DNA of 64,000 bases from Thiocapsa roseopersicina (GCF_900106925.1 NZ_FNNZ01000009.1:62001-126000), one strand, 5' to 3'; counted from the first letter of the stretch, positions 10,216 to 18,339 are shown. Numbers and translations are program-made. Notes: generated from the letters alone by a model not told the origin.

Positions 10216-10974
10216 TCAGCCGGGCGAGGTCTCGTCCATTGCGCCCGTCAACCACTCCTGAACGGACTCGGCCGGCGGCTGCACCGCGAGGACCGGACCC
10301 AAGGAGGCGATCTGTTCGTTGGCCTTGCGCATCCAGACCTTGAGCCGCTGGCGATCCATCAGACCCAGCCCGCCCGGTCGACTCTGGCCGGCGGCCCAGA
10401 AGCTCGCCGCGAGATGGTCGACCTTGCGCATCGTGGCCGCGTGCAGCTCGGGGAGCTCGATGAAGCGGGCACCGACGGCCTCGGCGGCGACGCGGGCCGG
10501 AGAGTTGCGGAACGCGGAGAAATCCTTTCCGCGACCGTAGTTCTGCACCACGACATAGGAGGCCGCATCCGCATAGCGGTCGACGAGGCGCTGGAGCAAA
10601 CCGATGCCGTCGGCCCCGTCGTCCATGACATGCCAGAAGACCACTCCGACCCCTTCGTCGGCAGCAAGCGTGAGAAAGTCGTTCTGATCGATCCAGCGAA
10701 ACAAGGGCGCAGAGGTCTGGGCGGCCAGGTCGACCAGCACATTCTGCGGCGCCGCAAGCGCGGCCTCCATCAACTGATCGGCATCCTCGAAGGCGTCGAG
10801 CAAGACGGGTCTGGAGTAGTCGCCGTAGAAGCGGAGCATGGCCCCATGGGATTGGTCGGTGTCGAAGACCGTAAAGGGTTGGTTGTTGTCGATATGATGT
10901 TGCGCGAGCAGGCGGGCCAGCACGGACTTGCCGACGCCGCCCTTCTCGCCGCCGATGAAATGGATCTTGCTCAT
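10216..10974 (-). CDS. ParA/MinD-like P-loop ATPase downstream of hoxH
   Basis: 252 aa. The N-terminus (IHFIGGEKGGVGKS, about residues 4-17) is the deviant Walker A of the ParA/MinD/ArsA superfamily, with the signature lysine in KGGVGKS, followed by VFDTDQSHG as the Walker A' aspartate region. The ATG at 10974 puts this motif at the very N-terminus, as expected. No partner (ParB, MinE) is next to it. It lies 177 bases after hoxH on the same strand. It may be part of the hydrogenase transcript or independent; a role in cofactor insertion or localisation is speculation. The stop overlaps a short TGACCGCA/TGCGGTCA inverted repeat (10183-10218). Confidence 0.75.
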   Translation of the reverse strand: MSKIHFIGGEKGGVGKSVLARLLAQHHIDNNQPFTVFDTDQSHGAMLRFYGDYSRPVLLDAFEDADQLMEAALAAPQNVLVDLAAQTSAPLFRWIDQNDFLTLAADEGVGVVFWHVMDDGADGIGLLQRLVDRYADAASYVVVQNYGRGKDFSAFRNSPARVAAEAVGARFIELPELHAATMRKVDHLAASFWAAGQSRPGGLGLMDRQRLKVWMRKANEQIASLGPVLAVQPPAESVQEWLTGAMDETSPG

Positions 10975-11151
10975 GTGTGGATGCTCCGGGTGTACGCGTT
11001 GATGGGCGCGGAGCATGCACCGAGGGCGAGCGTCTCGCAAGGCCCGGCCGAAGGCTGTCCCTCGGTGCCGTAGGCGATGCCGAACCGCACGACGCGCCGA
11101 GCCACGCAGGATAGATCCCGGGTCCTCGGCGTCGACACGATCGACGCAATC

Positions 11152-12636
11152 TCAGAGGGCGATCGAGCCATCGGCGTGCCGCACCAACCGCCCGACCCTT
11201 TGTCCATCGGCGTCGAGCAGCTCGAGCTCGAGGGGCATCTTGCCGAGCGCGTGGGTCGCGCAGGACAGACAAGGGTCATAGGCCCGGATCGCGACCTCGA
11301 TGCGGTTGAGCAAGGGCTCGGTGAGCGTGTGACCGTCGAGATCGTCGGCGGCGACACGGCGGATGGACTCGTTCATCGCCTGATTGTTGTTGGTCGTGGA
11401 AACGATAAGGTTGGCGCGGGTCACCAGCCCGTCGGGGTCGATCTCGTAGTGGTGGAAGAGTGTCCCGCGCGGTGCCTCCAGCACGCCGATGCCGGTGGTT
11501 TGCAGCCTGCCGTCGCGGCGCAGGTCCGTGCCCTGCAGGTCGGGGTCCAAGAGCAGATCCCGGATCGCCTCGGCGCAATGCAGCAGCTCGATCATCCGCG
11601 CCCAATGGGTTGCGAGTGCGGCCTGCAGCGGGCGTCCCTCTCCGGCGGCCGCGAAGTCCTGACGCTCCTGCTCGGCGAGCGAGGTATGAAAATGCTCGCA
11701 GTTGTTGACGCGCGCAAGCGGGCCGACCCGATACCAACCCTGCTCCGGTCCGAGCGCCACGATGAAGGGAAACTTCATGTAGCTCCAGGGCTTGATCTCC
11801 TCGTGGATCAGCTCGGCGTAACCCTGATCGTCCGCATGATCGAAGATGGTCTCGCCCTGCGGGTCGCGCGCGCGCAGCCCACCGTCGTAGAGCTCGAAGC
11901 CACCGTCCGGTGCGACCAGACTCAGTGTATTGGCATCGACGGCGGCAAAGCGGTAGTGAAAATCGGGGCGCGTCAGGATGATGCGCTTGATGAGCTGAAC
12001 TCCTTTCTCGGCCCAGTCGAGGATTCGGTCGATGTCGGCCAAGAGCAGATCGCGCTCCTCGAGGCTGACATTCTTGTTCACCCCGCCCGGCAGCGCGCCG
12101 GTGCCGTGGACACGCTTGCCCGAGGTCACACGGATGACCTCCTGCCCGAATTTGCGCAGCAGCACGCCCTGCATCGCGATCTCCGGATGATCCCGGATAA
12201 CGCCGACGATGTTGCGGTGGGCCACCGCGTCGTCGATGCCGAAGAGCAAATCGGGCGAGGAGAGATGGAAGAAATGCAGCGCGTGGGACTGGAGCACCTG
12301 CCCCAGATGCATCAGGCGACGCACCTTCTCGGCCGTCGGTGTCAGCCGATCAACCCCGATGAGCCGATCGCACGCCTTGGCTGCGGCCAGGTGATGGCTG
12401 ACCGGACAGATCCCGCACAGGCGCTGCACCAGTACCGGCAGCTCCCAATAGGGTCGCCCCTGGATGAACTTCTCGAAGCCCCTGAACTCGACGATATGCA
12501 GCCGCGCCTGCTTGACGTGGTTGTCCTCGTCGAGCAAAAGGGTCACCTTTCCGTGACCCTCGACGCGGGTCAGAGGTTCGATGCAGACCCGTTTGAGGGT
12601 CTCGGGGTGCCGGGCGGTCTCCAGGTTCGTGGTCAT
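11152..12636 (-). CDS. hoxH: NAD-reducing [NiFe] hydrogenase large subunit HoxH
   Basis: 494 aa. It holds the Ni-Fe active site. The L1 motif is RLCGICPVSHH (C74, C77) and the L2 motif DPCLSCATH (C456, C459, H462). A 32-residue tail after H462 should be removed by a HoxW-type endopeptidase during maturation; no hoxW is found in this window. It is the last of hoxF-U-Y-H and is separated from hoxY by 186 bases holding a hairpin and a palindromic repeat. The ATG at 12636 fits the family length. Confidence 0.95.
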   Translation of the reverse strand: MTTNLETARHPETLKRVCIEPLTRVEGHGKVTLLLDEDNHVKQARLHIVEFRGFEKFIQGRPYWELPVLVQRLCGICPVSHHLAAAKACDRLIGVDRLTPTAEKVRRLMHLGQVLQSHALHFFHLSSPDLLFGIDDAVAHRNIVGVIRDHPEIAMQGVLLRKFGQEVIRVTSGKRVHGTGALPGGVNKNVSLEERDLLLADIDRILDWAEKGVQLIKRIILTRPDFHYRFAAVDANTLSLVAPDGGFELYDGGLRARDPQGETIFDHADDQGYAELIHEEIKPWSYMKFPFIVALGPEQGWYRVGPLARVNNCEHFHTSLAEQERQDFAAAGEGRPLQAALATHWARMIELLHCAEAIRDLLLDPDLQGTDLRRDGRLQTTGIGVLEAPRGTLFHHYEIDPDGLVTRANLIVSTTNNNQAMNESIRRVAADDLDGHTLTEPLLNRIEVAIRAYDPCLSCATHALGKMPLELELLDADGQRVGRLVRHADGSIAL

Positions 12637-12670
12637 GGTAGAAACCTCGGGCGGGTTCGGGGTTCCGCGC

Positions 12671-12690
12671 TGAGGAACCGTTCAAAAATA
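12671..12690. repeat. 20-bp repeat shared with 28902-28920
   Basis: TGAGGAACCGTTCAAAAATA here and TGAGGAACGGTTCAAAAAT at 28902 differ at one of 19 shared positions. The core GAAC-CGTTC is palindromic. Both lie in intergenic gaps inside gene clusters (hoxY-hoxH and cheA-receiver gene). Confidence 0.45.
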
Positions 12691-12698
12691 AGAAAAGC

Positions 12699-12719
12699 AA
12701 GGCGGCGAAAGAACGCCTT
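12699..12719 (-). terminator. Terminator-like hairpin between hoxY and hoxH
   Basis: On the minus strand AAGGCG pairs with CGCCTT around a 9-base loop and is followed by the T-rich run GCTTTTCTTATTTTT. This resembles an intrinsic terminator with a short 6-bp stem. It sits inside the hox unit, between hoxY and hoxH, where it could lower hoxH transcription or act as an attenuator. Confidence 0.45.
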
Positions 12720-12740
12720 TGCGTTTCGAAATGCCGGATT

Positions 12741-12825
12741 TAAACCGCGCCGACTCCAACGGTCGTCAAGCCTGCCGGGGTCGATCCCATCCAAAAACGT
12801 CGCATACCGCGCTTGGCGCGGTTTA
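12741..12825. repeat. 85-bp palindrome-ended repeat, copy B
   Basis: TAAACCGCGCC at 12741 and GGCGCGGTTTA ending at 12825 are perfect 11-bp terminal inverted repeats. The whole 85 bp matches copy D (48367-48451) at 82 positions by eye. The minus-strand TAA at the right end (12823-12825) is the hoxY stop codon. Confidence 0.85.
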
Positions 12826-13362
12826 ATCAAAATGAATCTGCAAATAGGGAAACGCGATCGGCCTGCCCTCCAAAAACGCGGTCAGAAAGGTCCAGATGGC
12901 ATCGGCCGAGGGCGGGCAGCCCGGCAAAAAATAGTCGATGGCAACCACCTCGTGGATCGGATGCACCTGGTTGAGCAGCAGCGGGATCTCGGGATCGCTC
13001 GGGATCCCCGGATTGTGCACCCCGATGCCGTCGCAATAAGACTCGCGCAGGCACTCGGCGAGGCCGAACTGGTTACGCATCGCCGGGATCCCGCCGTTGA
13101 CCGCGCAGGCACCGACGGCGACCAGGGTCTTGCAGCGACGTCGAAACTCGCGCAACACCTCGACGTTCTCCGCGTTGGCGACCCCGCCCTCGATCAAACC
13201 CAGGTCGCAGTCGCCGAGCGTCTTGATGTCGGTCAAAGGGGTGCGGTCGAAGGTCACCAGATCGACCAGCTGCAGGATGCGCTCGTCGATGTCCAAAAGG
13301 GACATATGGCAGCCGAAGCAGCCACAGAGCGAGACGGTCGCGACACGAGGTTTGTCGGCCAT
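12823..13362 (-). CDS. hoxY: NAD-reducing hydrogenase small subunit HoxY
   Basis: 179 aa. It carries the proximal 4Fe-4S cluster next to HoxH. The ligand motif CGCFGCHM (C15, C18) is at the N-terminus, with further cysteines in VGACAVNGG and LPGCPPS. Unlike respiratory small subunits it has no Tat signal, as expected for a cytoplasmic enzyme. The ATG at 13362 overlaps the hoxU stop by one base (TGATG), with GAGGAGGTGG upstream as a strong ribosome site. The stop TAA is the terminal triplet of repeat B. Confidence 0.93.
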   Translation of the reverse strand: MADKPRVATVSLCGCFGCHMSLLDIDERILQLVDLVTFDRTPLTDIKTLGDCDLGLIEGGVANAENVEVLREFRRRCKTLVAVGACAVNGGIPAMRNQFGLAECLRESYCDGIGVHNPGIPSDPEIPLLLNQVHPIHEVVAIDYFLPGCPPSADAIWTFLTAFLEGRPIAFPYLQIHFD

Positions 13363-14081
13363 CAGACCACCTCCTCCTCGTGTGCACGCACGTCGCCGAC
13401 AATGCTGATGGGCTCGCGGTCGTAGAGGCGCTCGCCGATCGGTGTCTCGTAGCCGCGCCCCTTCGGCAGGATGGCGCCGGTCGGACAGACATGGGCCGCC
13501 TTGTCGCCCGCGGCAAAGCTGGAATCGCCCAACAGACCACTGGGCGAGTCGATCACCAGATGGCTGTCGAGACCTCGCCCGCTGATGGCGAAGACCCGCT
13601 TGCCGTCGTGGTCGCGGCTGGCACGCACGCAGAGCTCGCAGAGGATGCAGCGGTTGAAATCGATGATGACGTCCGAGTGCGAGGCATCGACCGGCCGGCG
13701 CGGGAAGAAGTGGGTGAAGTGCGGTGCGAGCATCCCGGTGTAGTAGGCGACCGCTTGGAGCTGACACGCCCCGCTCTTCTCGCAGGCCGGACAGACATGA
13801 TTGCCCTCCACGAAGAGCATCTGCAGGATAGCCCGGCGCGTCTCCTGAATCGACTCGGAGCAGCTGTCGACCTCCATTCCCTCGCTCGCCGCGGCGGTGC
13901 AGGCCGAGACCTGGCGCCCGCCGATGTCGACCAGGCAGACACGGCAGCTGCCGTGCGGCGCGAACTCCGGGTTGTGGCAGAGGTGCGGGATATAGACCCC
14001 GGCGGCAAGCGCCGCATCCATGATGGTCTGGCCGGTCTCGAAGGGGATCTCGCGGCCGTCGAGCTTGAAGGTCTTGCTCAT
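13362..14081 (-). CDS. hoxU: Hydrogenase diaphorase subunit HoxU
   Basis: 239 aa, a NuoG-like electron-transfer subunit. An N-terminal 2Fe-2S ferredoxin domain (CHNPEFAPHGSCRVC...ACTA, about residues 35-62) is followed by HVCPACEKSGACQLQ and a 4Fe-4S module (CILCELC, with CPTGAI). These link the FMN of HoxF to HoxY. It overlaps hoxF by four bases (ATGA) and hoxY by one base, so the three genes are translationally coupled. Confidence 0.94.
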   Translation of the reverse strand: MSKTFKLDGREIPFETGQTIMDAALAAGVYIPHLCHNPEFAPHGSCRVCLVDIGGRQVSACTAAASEGMEVDSCSESIQETRRAILQMLFVEGNHVCPACEKSGACQLQAVAYYTGMLAPHFTHFFPRRPVDASHSDVIIDFNRCILCELCVRASRDHDGKRVFAISGRGLDSHLVIDSPSGLLGDSSFAAGDKAAHVCPTGAILPKGRGYETPIGERLYDREPISIVGDVRAHEEEVV

Positions 14082-15910
14082 GCCGTCTCTCCCGATAGCG
14101 CGTGGATATGCGCGCCGGGGTCATTGCGGCCCGCAATTCCTCGGGCCTCCGACAACGCCGCATCCAGATCGAAAGACGGGGTGTGGGCCTCGCGCGCCAG
14201 GCGCCGTCGATAGATCGACGGGAACTTGTCCAGCGTGTTGAGCACATGGTTGGGCGCCGTATGACCCAACCCGCAATAGCTCGCTTGGCGCATCACGGCG
14301 CCGATGTGGCGTATCTCGCTGAGGTCGTATTCCGAGCCCTGACCGGCGACGACCTTCTCGACCAGGTTGCGCAGGAGCGCCCCGCCGACCCGACAGGGTG
14401 TGCAGAAGCCGCAGCTCTCGTGCGCGAAGAAGGCGGCGAAGTTGCGGACCATGTCGAGCAGGTCGCGGCTGTCGTCGAAGATCATGAAGGAGCCGGCGGT
14501 CGGCAGGTCCTCGAAGGCGATGATGCGATCGAAGTCCGCCGGCGAGAGGGTCGCTCCCGCCGCGCCCGAGATCTGGACCGCTTGGGTGTTCTCCGCCCCG
14601 CAGTCGGACAGGACGCGATGGACCGGCGTGCCGAACGGATACTCGTAGATACCGGGCCGCGCGCAGTCTCCGCTCACCGAAAGGATCTTGCTGCCGGCGG
14701 ACTGATCGGTGCCTTCGCCGCGGAGCCAATAGCCGCCCCATTGGACCACCCGCGCGGCGGCGAGAAAGGTCTCGACATTGTTGACCACCGTCGGCTGATC
14801 GTCGAAGCCGCTGGTCACCGGGAAGGGCGGGCGCTTGCGCGTGACACCGCGCTTGCCTTCCAGCGACTCGATCAGCGCCGATTCTTCGCCGCAGATGTAG
14901 GCGCCCGCACCCAGGTGGATCTCGATGTCGAAGTCGAAGCCGTCGCGGCCGAGAATCCTCGCACCGAGCAGCCCCTCGGCGCGACGGCGTTGCAGCACTG
15001 ATTCGAGATGCGGCAGGAGGTAAAGATATTCGCCGCGCAGATAGAGGAAGCCCCGGCGGGCGCCGATGACGCCGGCGCAGACCGTCATGCCCTCGATGAC
15101 GAGATCCGCATAGTCGGTCAGCAGGACGCGATCCTTGAAGGTCCCGGGCTCGCCCTCGTCCGCGTTGCAGACGACATAGCGATCGGTCCCCGGAGCCTCG
15201 CGACAGAAGCGCCATTTGAGTGCGGTGGTAAAACCCGCCCCGCCGCGTCCGCGCAGTCCCGAACGCTCCACCTCCGCGAGCGCCGCGTCTGCGCCCTCAT
15301 CGAGAAGTCGACGCAACGCAGCACCGTCGGTCGCCGGATTGCCGAGGAGAAGTCCACGCCGACGGATGTTGTTTTCGACCCGGAAGAACTCGCCCGGCCA
15401 ACGGTCGAGCGGGATGCCCTCCTGCACCAGATCGGCGATCCGATCGACCCTCTGCGCATCTAGGTTGGTCACGGCCTGGCCGTTGATCAAGAGTGCGGGG
15501 CCTTGGTCGCACATCCCGGTACAGGAGGCGAGACCGACGCTCACGCGCCCGTCCGAGCGGATCAGGTCACGTCCCCACGCCGGCAGACCCATCAACCCGA
15601 GACGCTCGATCAATAGACGGATCAGACGCCGACTACCCAGCATCCTGTCGGTGATGTTGTCGCTGAAACGGATCTCGAAGGCGCCGCGCGGGCGCTCATG
15701 CAGAAAGGCGTAGAAGGCGATGGCGGCGCGCACCTGGGTGCGTGTGACATCCAGTGCAGCGGATAAGGCTTCCACCGCCGCGTCCGGGACGTAGGAAAAA
15801 CGCTGCTGGACGCGGATCAGATGCTGAAGCAGGTGCCGCGGATCTCGGCCATGGGTTGCAAGCGACTCCGCCACGAACCCCTCGACCGTGACGGCTGCGG
15901 ACACGTTCAT
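14078..15910 (-). CDS. hoxF: Hydrogenase diaphorase subunit HoxF, long form with HoxE-like N-domain
   Basis: 610 aa. Residues 1-160 are a HoxE/NuoE-like thioredoxin-fold domain, the remainder is NuoF-like: NADH loop GLRGRGGAGF, FMN loop GAGAYICGEESALIESLEGKRG (split here: GAGAYICGEES and ALIESLEGKRG), and 4Fe-4S ligands SCGFCTPCR. The N-domain keeps only one cysteine pair (C130, C134); the earlier pair of a NuoE cluster is missing. This long HoxF resembles that of the Ralstonia soluble hydrogenase and replaces a separate HoxE. The ATG at 15910 has GGGAGGTG five bases upstream. It is the first gene of the unit. Confidence 0.93.
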   Translation of the reverse strand: MNVSAAVTVEGFVAESLATHGRDPRHLLQHLIRVQQRFSYVPDAAVEALSAALDVTRTQVRAAIAFYAFLHERPRGAFEIRFSDNITDRMLGSRRLIRLLIERLGLMGLPAWGRDLIRSDGRVSVGLASCTGMCDQGPALLINGQAVTNLDAQRVDRIADLVQEGIPLDRWPGEFFRVENNIRRRGLLLGNPATDGAALRRLLDEGADAALAEVERSGLRGRGGAGFTTALKWRFCREAPGTDRYVVCNADEGEPGTFKDRVLLTDYADLVIEGMTVCAGVIGARRGFLYLRGEYLYLLPHLESVLQRRRAEGLLGARILGRDGFDFDIEIHLGAGAYICGEESALIESLEGKRGVTRKRPPFPVTSGFDDQPTVVNNVETFLAAARVVQWGGYWLRGEGTDQSAGSKILSVSGDCARPGIYEYPFGTPVHRVLSDCGAENTQAVQISGAAGATLSPADFDRIIAFEDLPTAGSFMIFDDSRDLLDMVRNFAAFFAHESCGFCTPCRVGGALLRNLVEKVVAGQGSEYDLSEIRHIGAVMRQASYCGLGHTAPNHVLNTLDKFPSIYRRRLAREAHTPSFDLDAALSEARGIAGRNDPGAHIHALSGETA

Positions 15911-15963
15911 CGACACCTCCCGCGGACTCAAGCATCGGGCTGGACATCGTGCTGCCTCATGGC

Positions 15964-15969
15964 AGTATA
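15964..15969 (-). promoter_or_regulatory. Possible -10 box for hoxF
   Basis: On the minus strand TATACT lies about 55 bases upstream of the hoxF ATG, which would give a leader of about 47 bases. No convincing -35 hexamer is at the right spacing, so an activator-dependent promoter or a chance match are both possible. Confidence 0.25.
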
Positions 15970-16150
15970 GAACATGGTAACGAGGACTTGCCGCCGTTCG
16001 GGCCGATCAATCTCGCAGGATGGCGGGCACCTTGGAGCCAGGGCGTCTCACCCCGGTGTCCATCGTTTGCGGTCCTCCCGATTCTCGAAACCAGGCGCAC
16101 CTCGACCCTGAAAACGCAAACCGCACCCCTCCCCGACGGAGTCTCGCGCC

Positions 16151-17002
16151 ATGACCAGAAAGCTTGGCGGTTTCAACCTCCCCGGACCCTTCCGGGCGGA
16201 TCAACTCAAGCCCGGCGACCCCTACGAGCTCTCGGGCGGACACCCCATCGAGTGCCTGCCGGTCGGTGGACGGGGCTCGCGGGCCAATCTGATCGGCGCC
16301 ACCATCCTCGACAGCGACCCGGACGTGGAGTCCGCCGGCGTCGACACCGGCTTCGCGCTAACGCCGGACACCCTACGCGCGCCGGATGTTGCGGTAGGCA
16401 ATGTCACCGACGCGCCGGGCTGGGTGAAGGGCACGGCACCGCCGCTGGCGGTCGAGTATGCGGACACCGGCCAAGACGAGGCGGAGTTGACAGCCAAGAT
16501 TGCCGACCTGCTAGCGGCCGGAACCCGCCTGGTTTGGGTCGTGCGGCTGGTCGGCCCGCACCGAGTCGAGATCCATGCACCCGAAAGCGCGATGCGACTC
16601 GCCTATCCCGGCGAGGTGCTCGCGGCCCCCGGCATCCTGCGCAATCCGGTGCCGGTCGCGGCCCTCTTCGACCGCGACGCCGCGCATGAGGTGACCTTAC
16701 GGAACCTGTTGCAACGCAAGGGTTACCGTGATCTGGAGCAGGTGCGCGAAGACGGAAAGATAGAAGGCAAGCTGGAAGGCAAGATAGAGGGCAGGGCCGA
16801 GGGGCGTAGCGAGGGCGAGCTGGCGGCCTTGCGGGATGCGCTCAACCTGATCCTGGATCAGCGGGCATTCAGCATCGGACCCGGGCAGCATGCGGCGATC
16901 CGGGAGTGCGTCGATCCCGACCAATTACGCCGATGGCTGCGACTGGCGATCGGCGCCACCTCGGAATCCGAGATCTTCGGGGCGTCGGCGAATGGCGCCT
17001 GA
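16151..17002 (+). CDS. Uma2/DUF820-like PD-(D/E)XK nuclease family protein
   Basis: 283 aa. The central part has the Uma2 pattern: RAPDVAVG, then APPLAVEYADTGQDEAEL..K..DLLAAGTRLVWVV, giving the D...E-x-A...K nuclease core, followed by the ALFD segment. The last 80 residues include a Lys/Glu/Gly run with repeated G-K-I-E-G units (about 200-215) as seen in many transposase-associated and Uma2 proteins. Such genes are abundant and mobile in cyanobacteria and phototrophs; the biological role is unresolved. It stands alone, divergent from hoxF. Confidence 0.65.
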   Translation: MTRKLGGFNLPGPFRADQLKPGDPYELSGGHPIECLPVGGRGSRANLIGATILDSDPDVESAGVDTGFALTPDTLRAPDVAVGNVTDAPGWVKGTAPPLAVEYADTGQDEAELTAKIADLLAAGTRLVWVVRLVGPHRVEIHAPESAMRLAYPGEVLAAPGILRNPVPVAALFDRDAAHEVTLRNLLQRKGYRDLEQVREDGKIEGKLEGKIEGRAEGRSEGELAALRDALNLILDQRAFSIGPGQHAAIRECVDPDQLRRWLRLAIGATSESEIFGASANGA

Positions 17003-17029
17003 ACGGCGGCCGGACGCCGGCATCGAGAC

Positions 17030-17416
17030 TCAGACCACTGCATCCACATAAAACCACCGACCCTCCTCTCGCACGAACCGGCTGGTTTCATGGAGACGAT
17101 GTGCGCGGCCGCCGATCTTGTAGCGGGCGACGAACTCGACGATCCCGTGCCGATCACTCGGGCCGCCCGCCTCGACCCGACGCACCTGCAGGCCGAGCCA
17201 ACGCGCCGGCTCGCACTTGAGATCGAGCGCCGGAGGCCGCGTGGAGGCATGCCAGGTGCTCAAAAGATAATCCGTCCGCCCCCGGACGTAGGCGACATAG
17301 CGCGAGCGCATCAGGGCCTCGGCGGTATCCGGACACAGATCCGTGTCCAGATAGCGCCCGCAACAGGCCGGATACTCCGCGGGTGCGCCGCACGGACACC
17401 GATCAAGCTGTTTCAT
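17030..17416 (-). CDS. ychJ: YchJ family SEC-C motif protein
   Basis: 128 aa. An N-terminal zinc-binding SEC-C motif (CPCGAPAEYPACCGRY, residues 8-23) precedes an NTF2-like domain (LMRSRYVAYVRGRTDYLLSTWH...HETSRFVREEGRWFYVD), the layout of YchJ/UPF0225. The function is not known. Cytoplasmic. The start MKQLDRCPCG matches the family. It converges with the Uma2-like gene. Confidence 0.85.
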   Translation of the reverse strand: MKQLDRCPCGAPAEYPACCGRYLDTDLCPDTAEALMRSRYVAYVRGRTDYLLSTWHASTRPPALDLKCEPARWLGLQVRRVEAGGPSDRHGIVEFVARYKIGGRAHRLHETSRFVREEGRWFYVDAVV

Positions 17417-17491
17417 AAGACCTCTTTAGCCGACGCTCGGAGCCTGCGACTCCCGCGAATCAAGTTGACATAACATTTTTCGCCGCACCCC

Positions 17492-17520
17492 TTGACATCG
17501 ACCCGGCGCGATTCTACTTT
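17492..17520 (+). promoter_or_regulatory. Sigma-70-like promoter for hsp20
   Basis: TTGACA (17492-17497), a 17-base spacer and TACTTT (17515-17520). The start would be near 17527, giving a leader of about 80 bases that ends in the thermometer hairpin. CCCCTTGACA also resembles the left part of a sigma-32 -35 box, so heat-shock sigma use cannot be excluded. Confidence 0.6.
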
Positions 17521-17582
17521 ACATAACGCAGGCGCTCGCAAGAGGTCTGCAGAGACCGCGGTTCACGAGAACGCGCAACTTC

Positions 17583-17605
17583 CATATTGCTCAACAGAGG
17601 ATATG
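17583..17605 (+). ncRNA. ROSE-like RNA thermometer hairpin in hsp20 leader
   Basis: CATATTGCT (17583-17591) can pair with AGGATATG (17598-17605) around the loop CAACAG, with G17589 bulged. This is the ROSE-element signature: a U-U-G-C-U strand masking the AGGA Shine-Dalgarno with one unpaired G. The sequestered site is seven bases before the ATG at 17609. The family known to carry it, ibpA-type small heat-shock genes, is exactly what follows. Confidence 0.72.
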
Positions 17606-17608
17606 TCA

Positions 17609-18082
17609 ATGACAAACATCGACTTTTCACCACTCTTCCGCTCCATGATCGGTTTCGATCGGATGTCGTCCGCGTTGGAGACGGCCTACCGCTCCGAGCC
17701 CGGCGGCTACCCGCCTTACAACATCGAGGCCAGCGGCGAGAACGACTACCGCATCACCATGGCGGTCGCCGGTTTCACCGAGAAGGACCTCACCATGGAG
17801 GTCAAGGAGAACATCCTGACCGTATCGGGTGCGCGGTCGGACGACGAGGACAAGGGTCAAACCAAGTTCCTCTATCGCGGGATCGCCAACCGCAACTTCG
17901 AGCGTAAGTTCCAGCTTGCCGACTATGTCCGGGTCCTGGATGCGCGGCTCGAAAACGGCCTCCTGCATGTCGACCTGCGTCGCGAGATCCCGGAGGCGAT
18001 GAAGCCCCGCAAGATCGAGATCCGCGGCGAAACGGGCCGGTATCTCGAGGGCGAGGCCCACAAGACCCAAGCCGCCGCCTGA
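17609..18082 (+). CDS. Small heat-shock protein Hsp20/IbpA type
   Basis: 157 aa. An ATP-independent holdase that coats unfolding proteins. The N-terminus (MTNIDFSPLFRSMIGFDRM) matches the IbpA class; the alpha-crystallin domain spans about residues 35-125 with PPYNIEASGENDYRITMAVAGF and the end motif NGLLHVDLRREIPE; a C-terminal PRKIEI segment is the I-x-I-like anchor. The ATG at 17609 is preferred over that at 17603 because AGAGGA (17596-17601) is spaced seven bases from the former and one from the latter. Two hairpins follow the gene. Confidence 0.93.
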   Translation: MTNIDFSPLFRSMIGFDRMSSALETAYRSEPGGYPPYNIEASGENDYRITMAVAGFTEKDLTMEVKENILTVSGARSDDEDKGQTKFLYRGIANRNFERKFQLADYVRVLDARLENGLLHVDLRREIPEAMKPRKIEIRGETGRYLEGEAHKTQAAA

Positions 18083-18094
18083 TTCGAAGGTGGT

Positions 18095-18121
18095 GCGTCA
18101 CGCGGCTCGACCGCGTGACGC
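18095..18121 (+). terminator. GC-rich hairpin after hsp20
   Basis: GCGTCACGCGG (18095-18105) and CCGCGTGACGC (18111-18121) form a perfect 11-bp stem with a 5-base loop, 13 bases after the hsp20 stop. No T-tract follows, so it may stop polymerase poorly or protect the 3' end. Confidence 0.55.
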
Positions 18122-18152
18122 CTCGGGTCGATCAAGAACGTCGATCGTAAAA

Positions 18153-18176
18153 CAAGCCGGGCCATTGCCCGGCTTG
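18153..18176 (+). terminator. Second hairpin after hsp20
   Basis: CAAGCCGGGC (18153-18162) and GCCCGGCTTG (18167-18176) form a perfect 10-bp stem with a CATT loop. It lies 31 bases after the first hairpin and also lacks a T-run. Confidence 0.5.
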
Positions 18177-18339
18177 CTCGCGTGTGCGCTGCGTTGGGTC
18201 TTGGATCCGCGCCTCCGTCGAGAGCAGGATTCCCGCCCGACGACCGATCACCCGCCAGATTGAAAGCCTTTGCGCCCTTTGCGCCTTTGCGGTTCAAATA
18301 AGCCATTCGATCAACACTCTCGACATCACATTCGGACCC

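Noticed and set aside
10158-10219. Possible further copy of the palindromic repeat at the end of the ParA-like gene
   Set aside because: CTGAACCCC and TGCGGTCAG only loosely match the family ends and the length is 62, not 82-86. Kept only as a local inverted repeat.
10975-11151. Gap after hoxH searched for a hoxW endopeptidase
   Set aside because: Only 177 bases, too short for a HoxW of about 150 residues, and no frame carries the expected N-terminal G-x-G-N pattern.
12823-14247. 474-codon reading that would extend HoxY far upstream
   Set aside because: The extra N-terminal part is the hoxU gene in another frame; the ATG at 13362 has a strong ribosome site and gives the normal HoxY N-terminus.
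16740-16815. Purine-rich G-K-I-E-G repeat region considered as CRISPR or tandem DNA repeat
   Set aside because: The repetition is short, imperfect and in frame, so it reflects a protein-level repeat in the Uma2-like gene.
17603-17611. ATG at 17603 as hsp20 start
   Set aside because: It is one base from the Shine-Dalgarno sequence and inside the hairpin; 17609 has correct spacing and matches the IbpA N-terminus.
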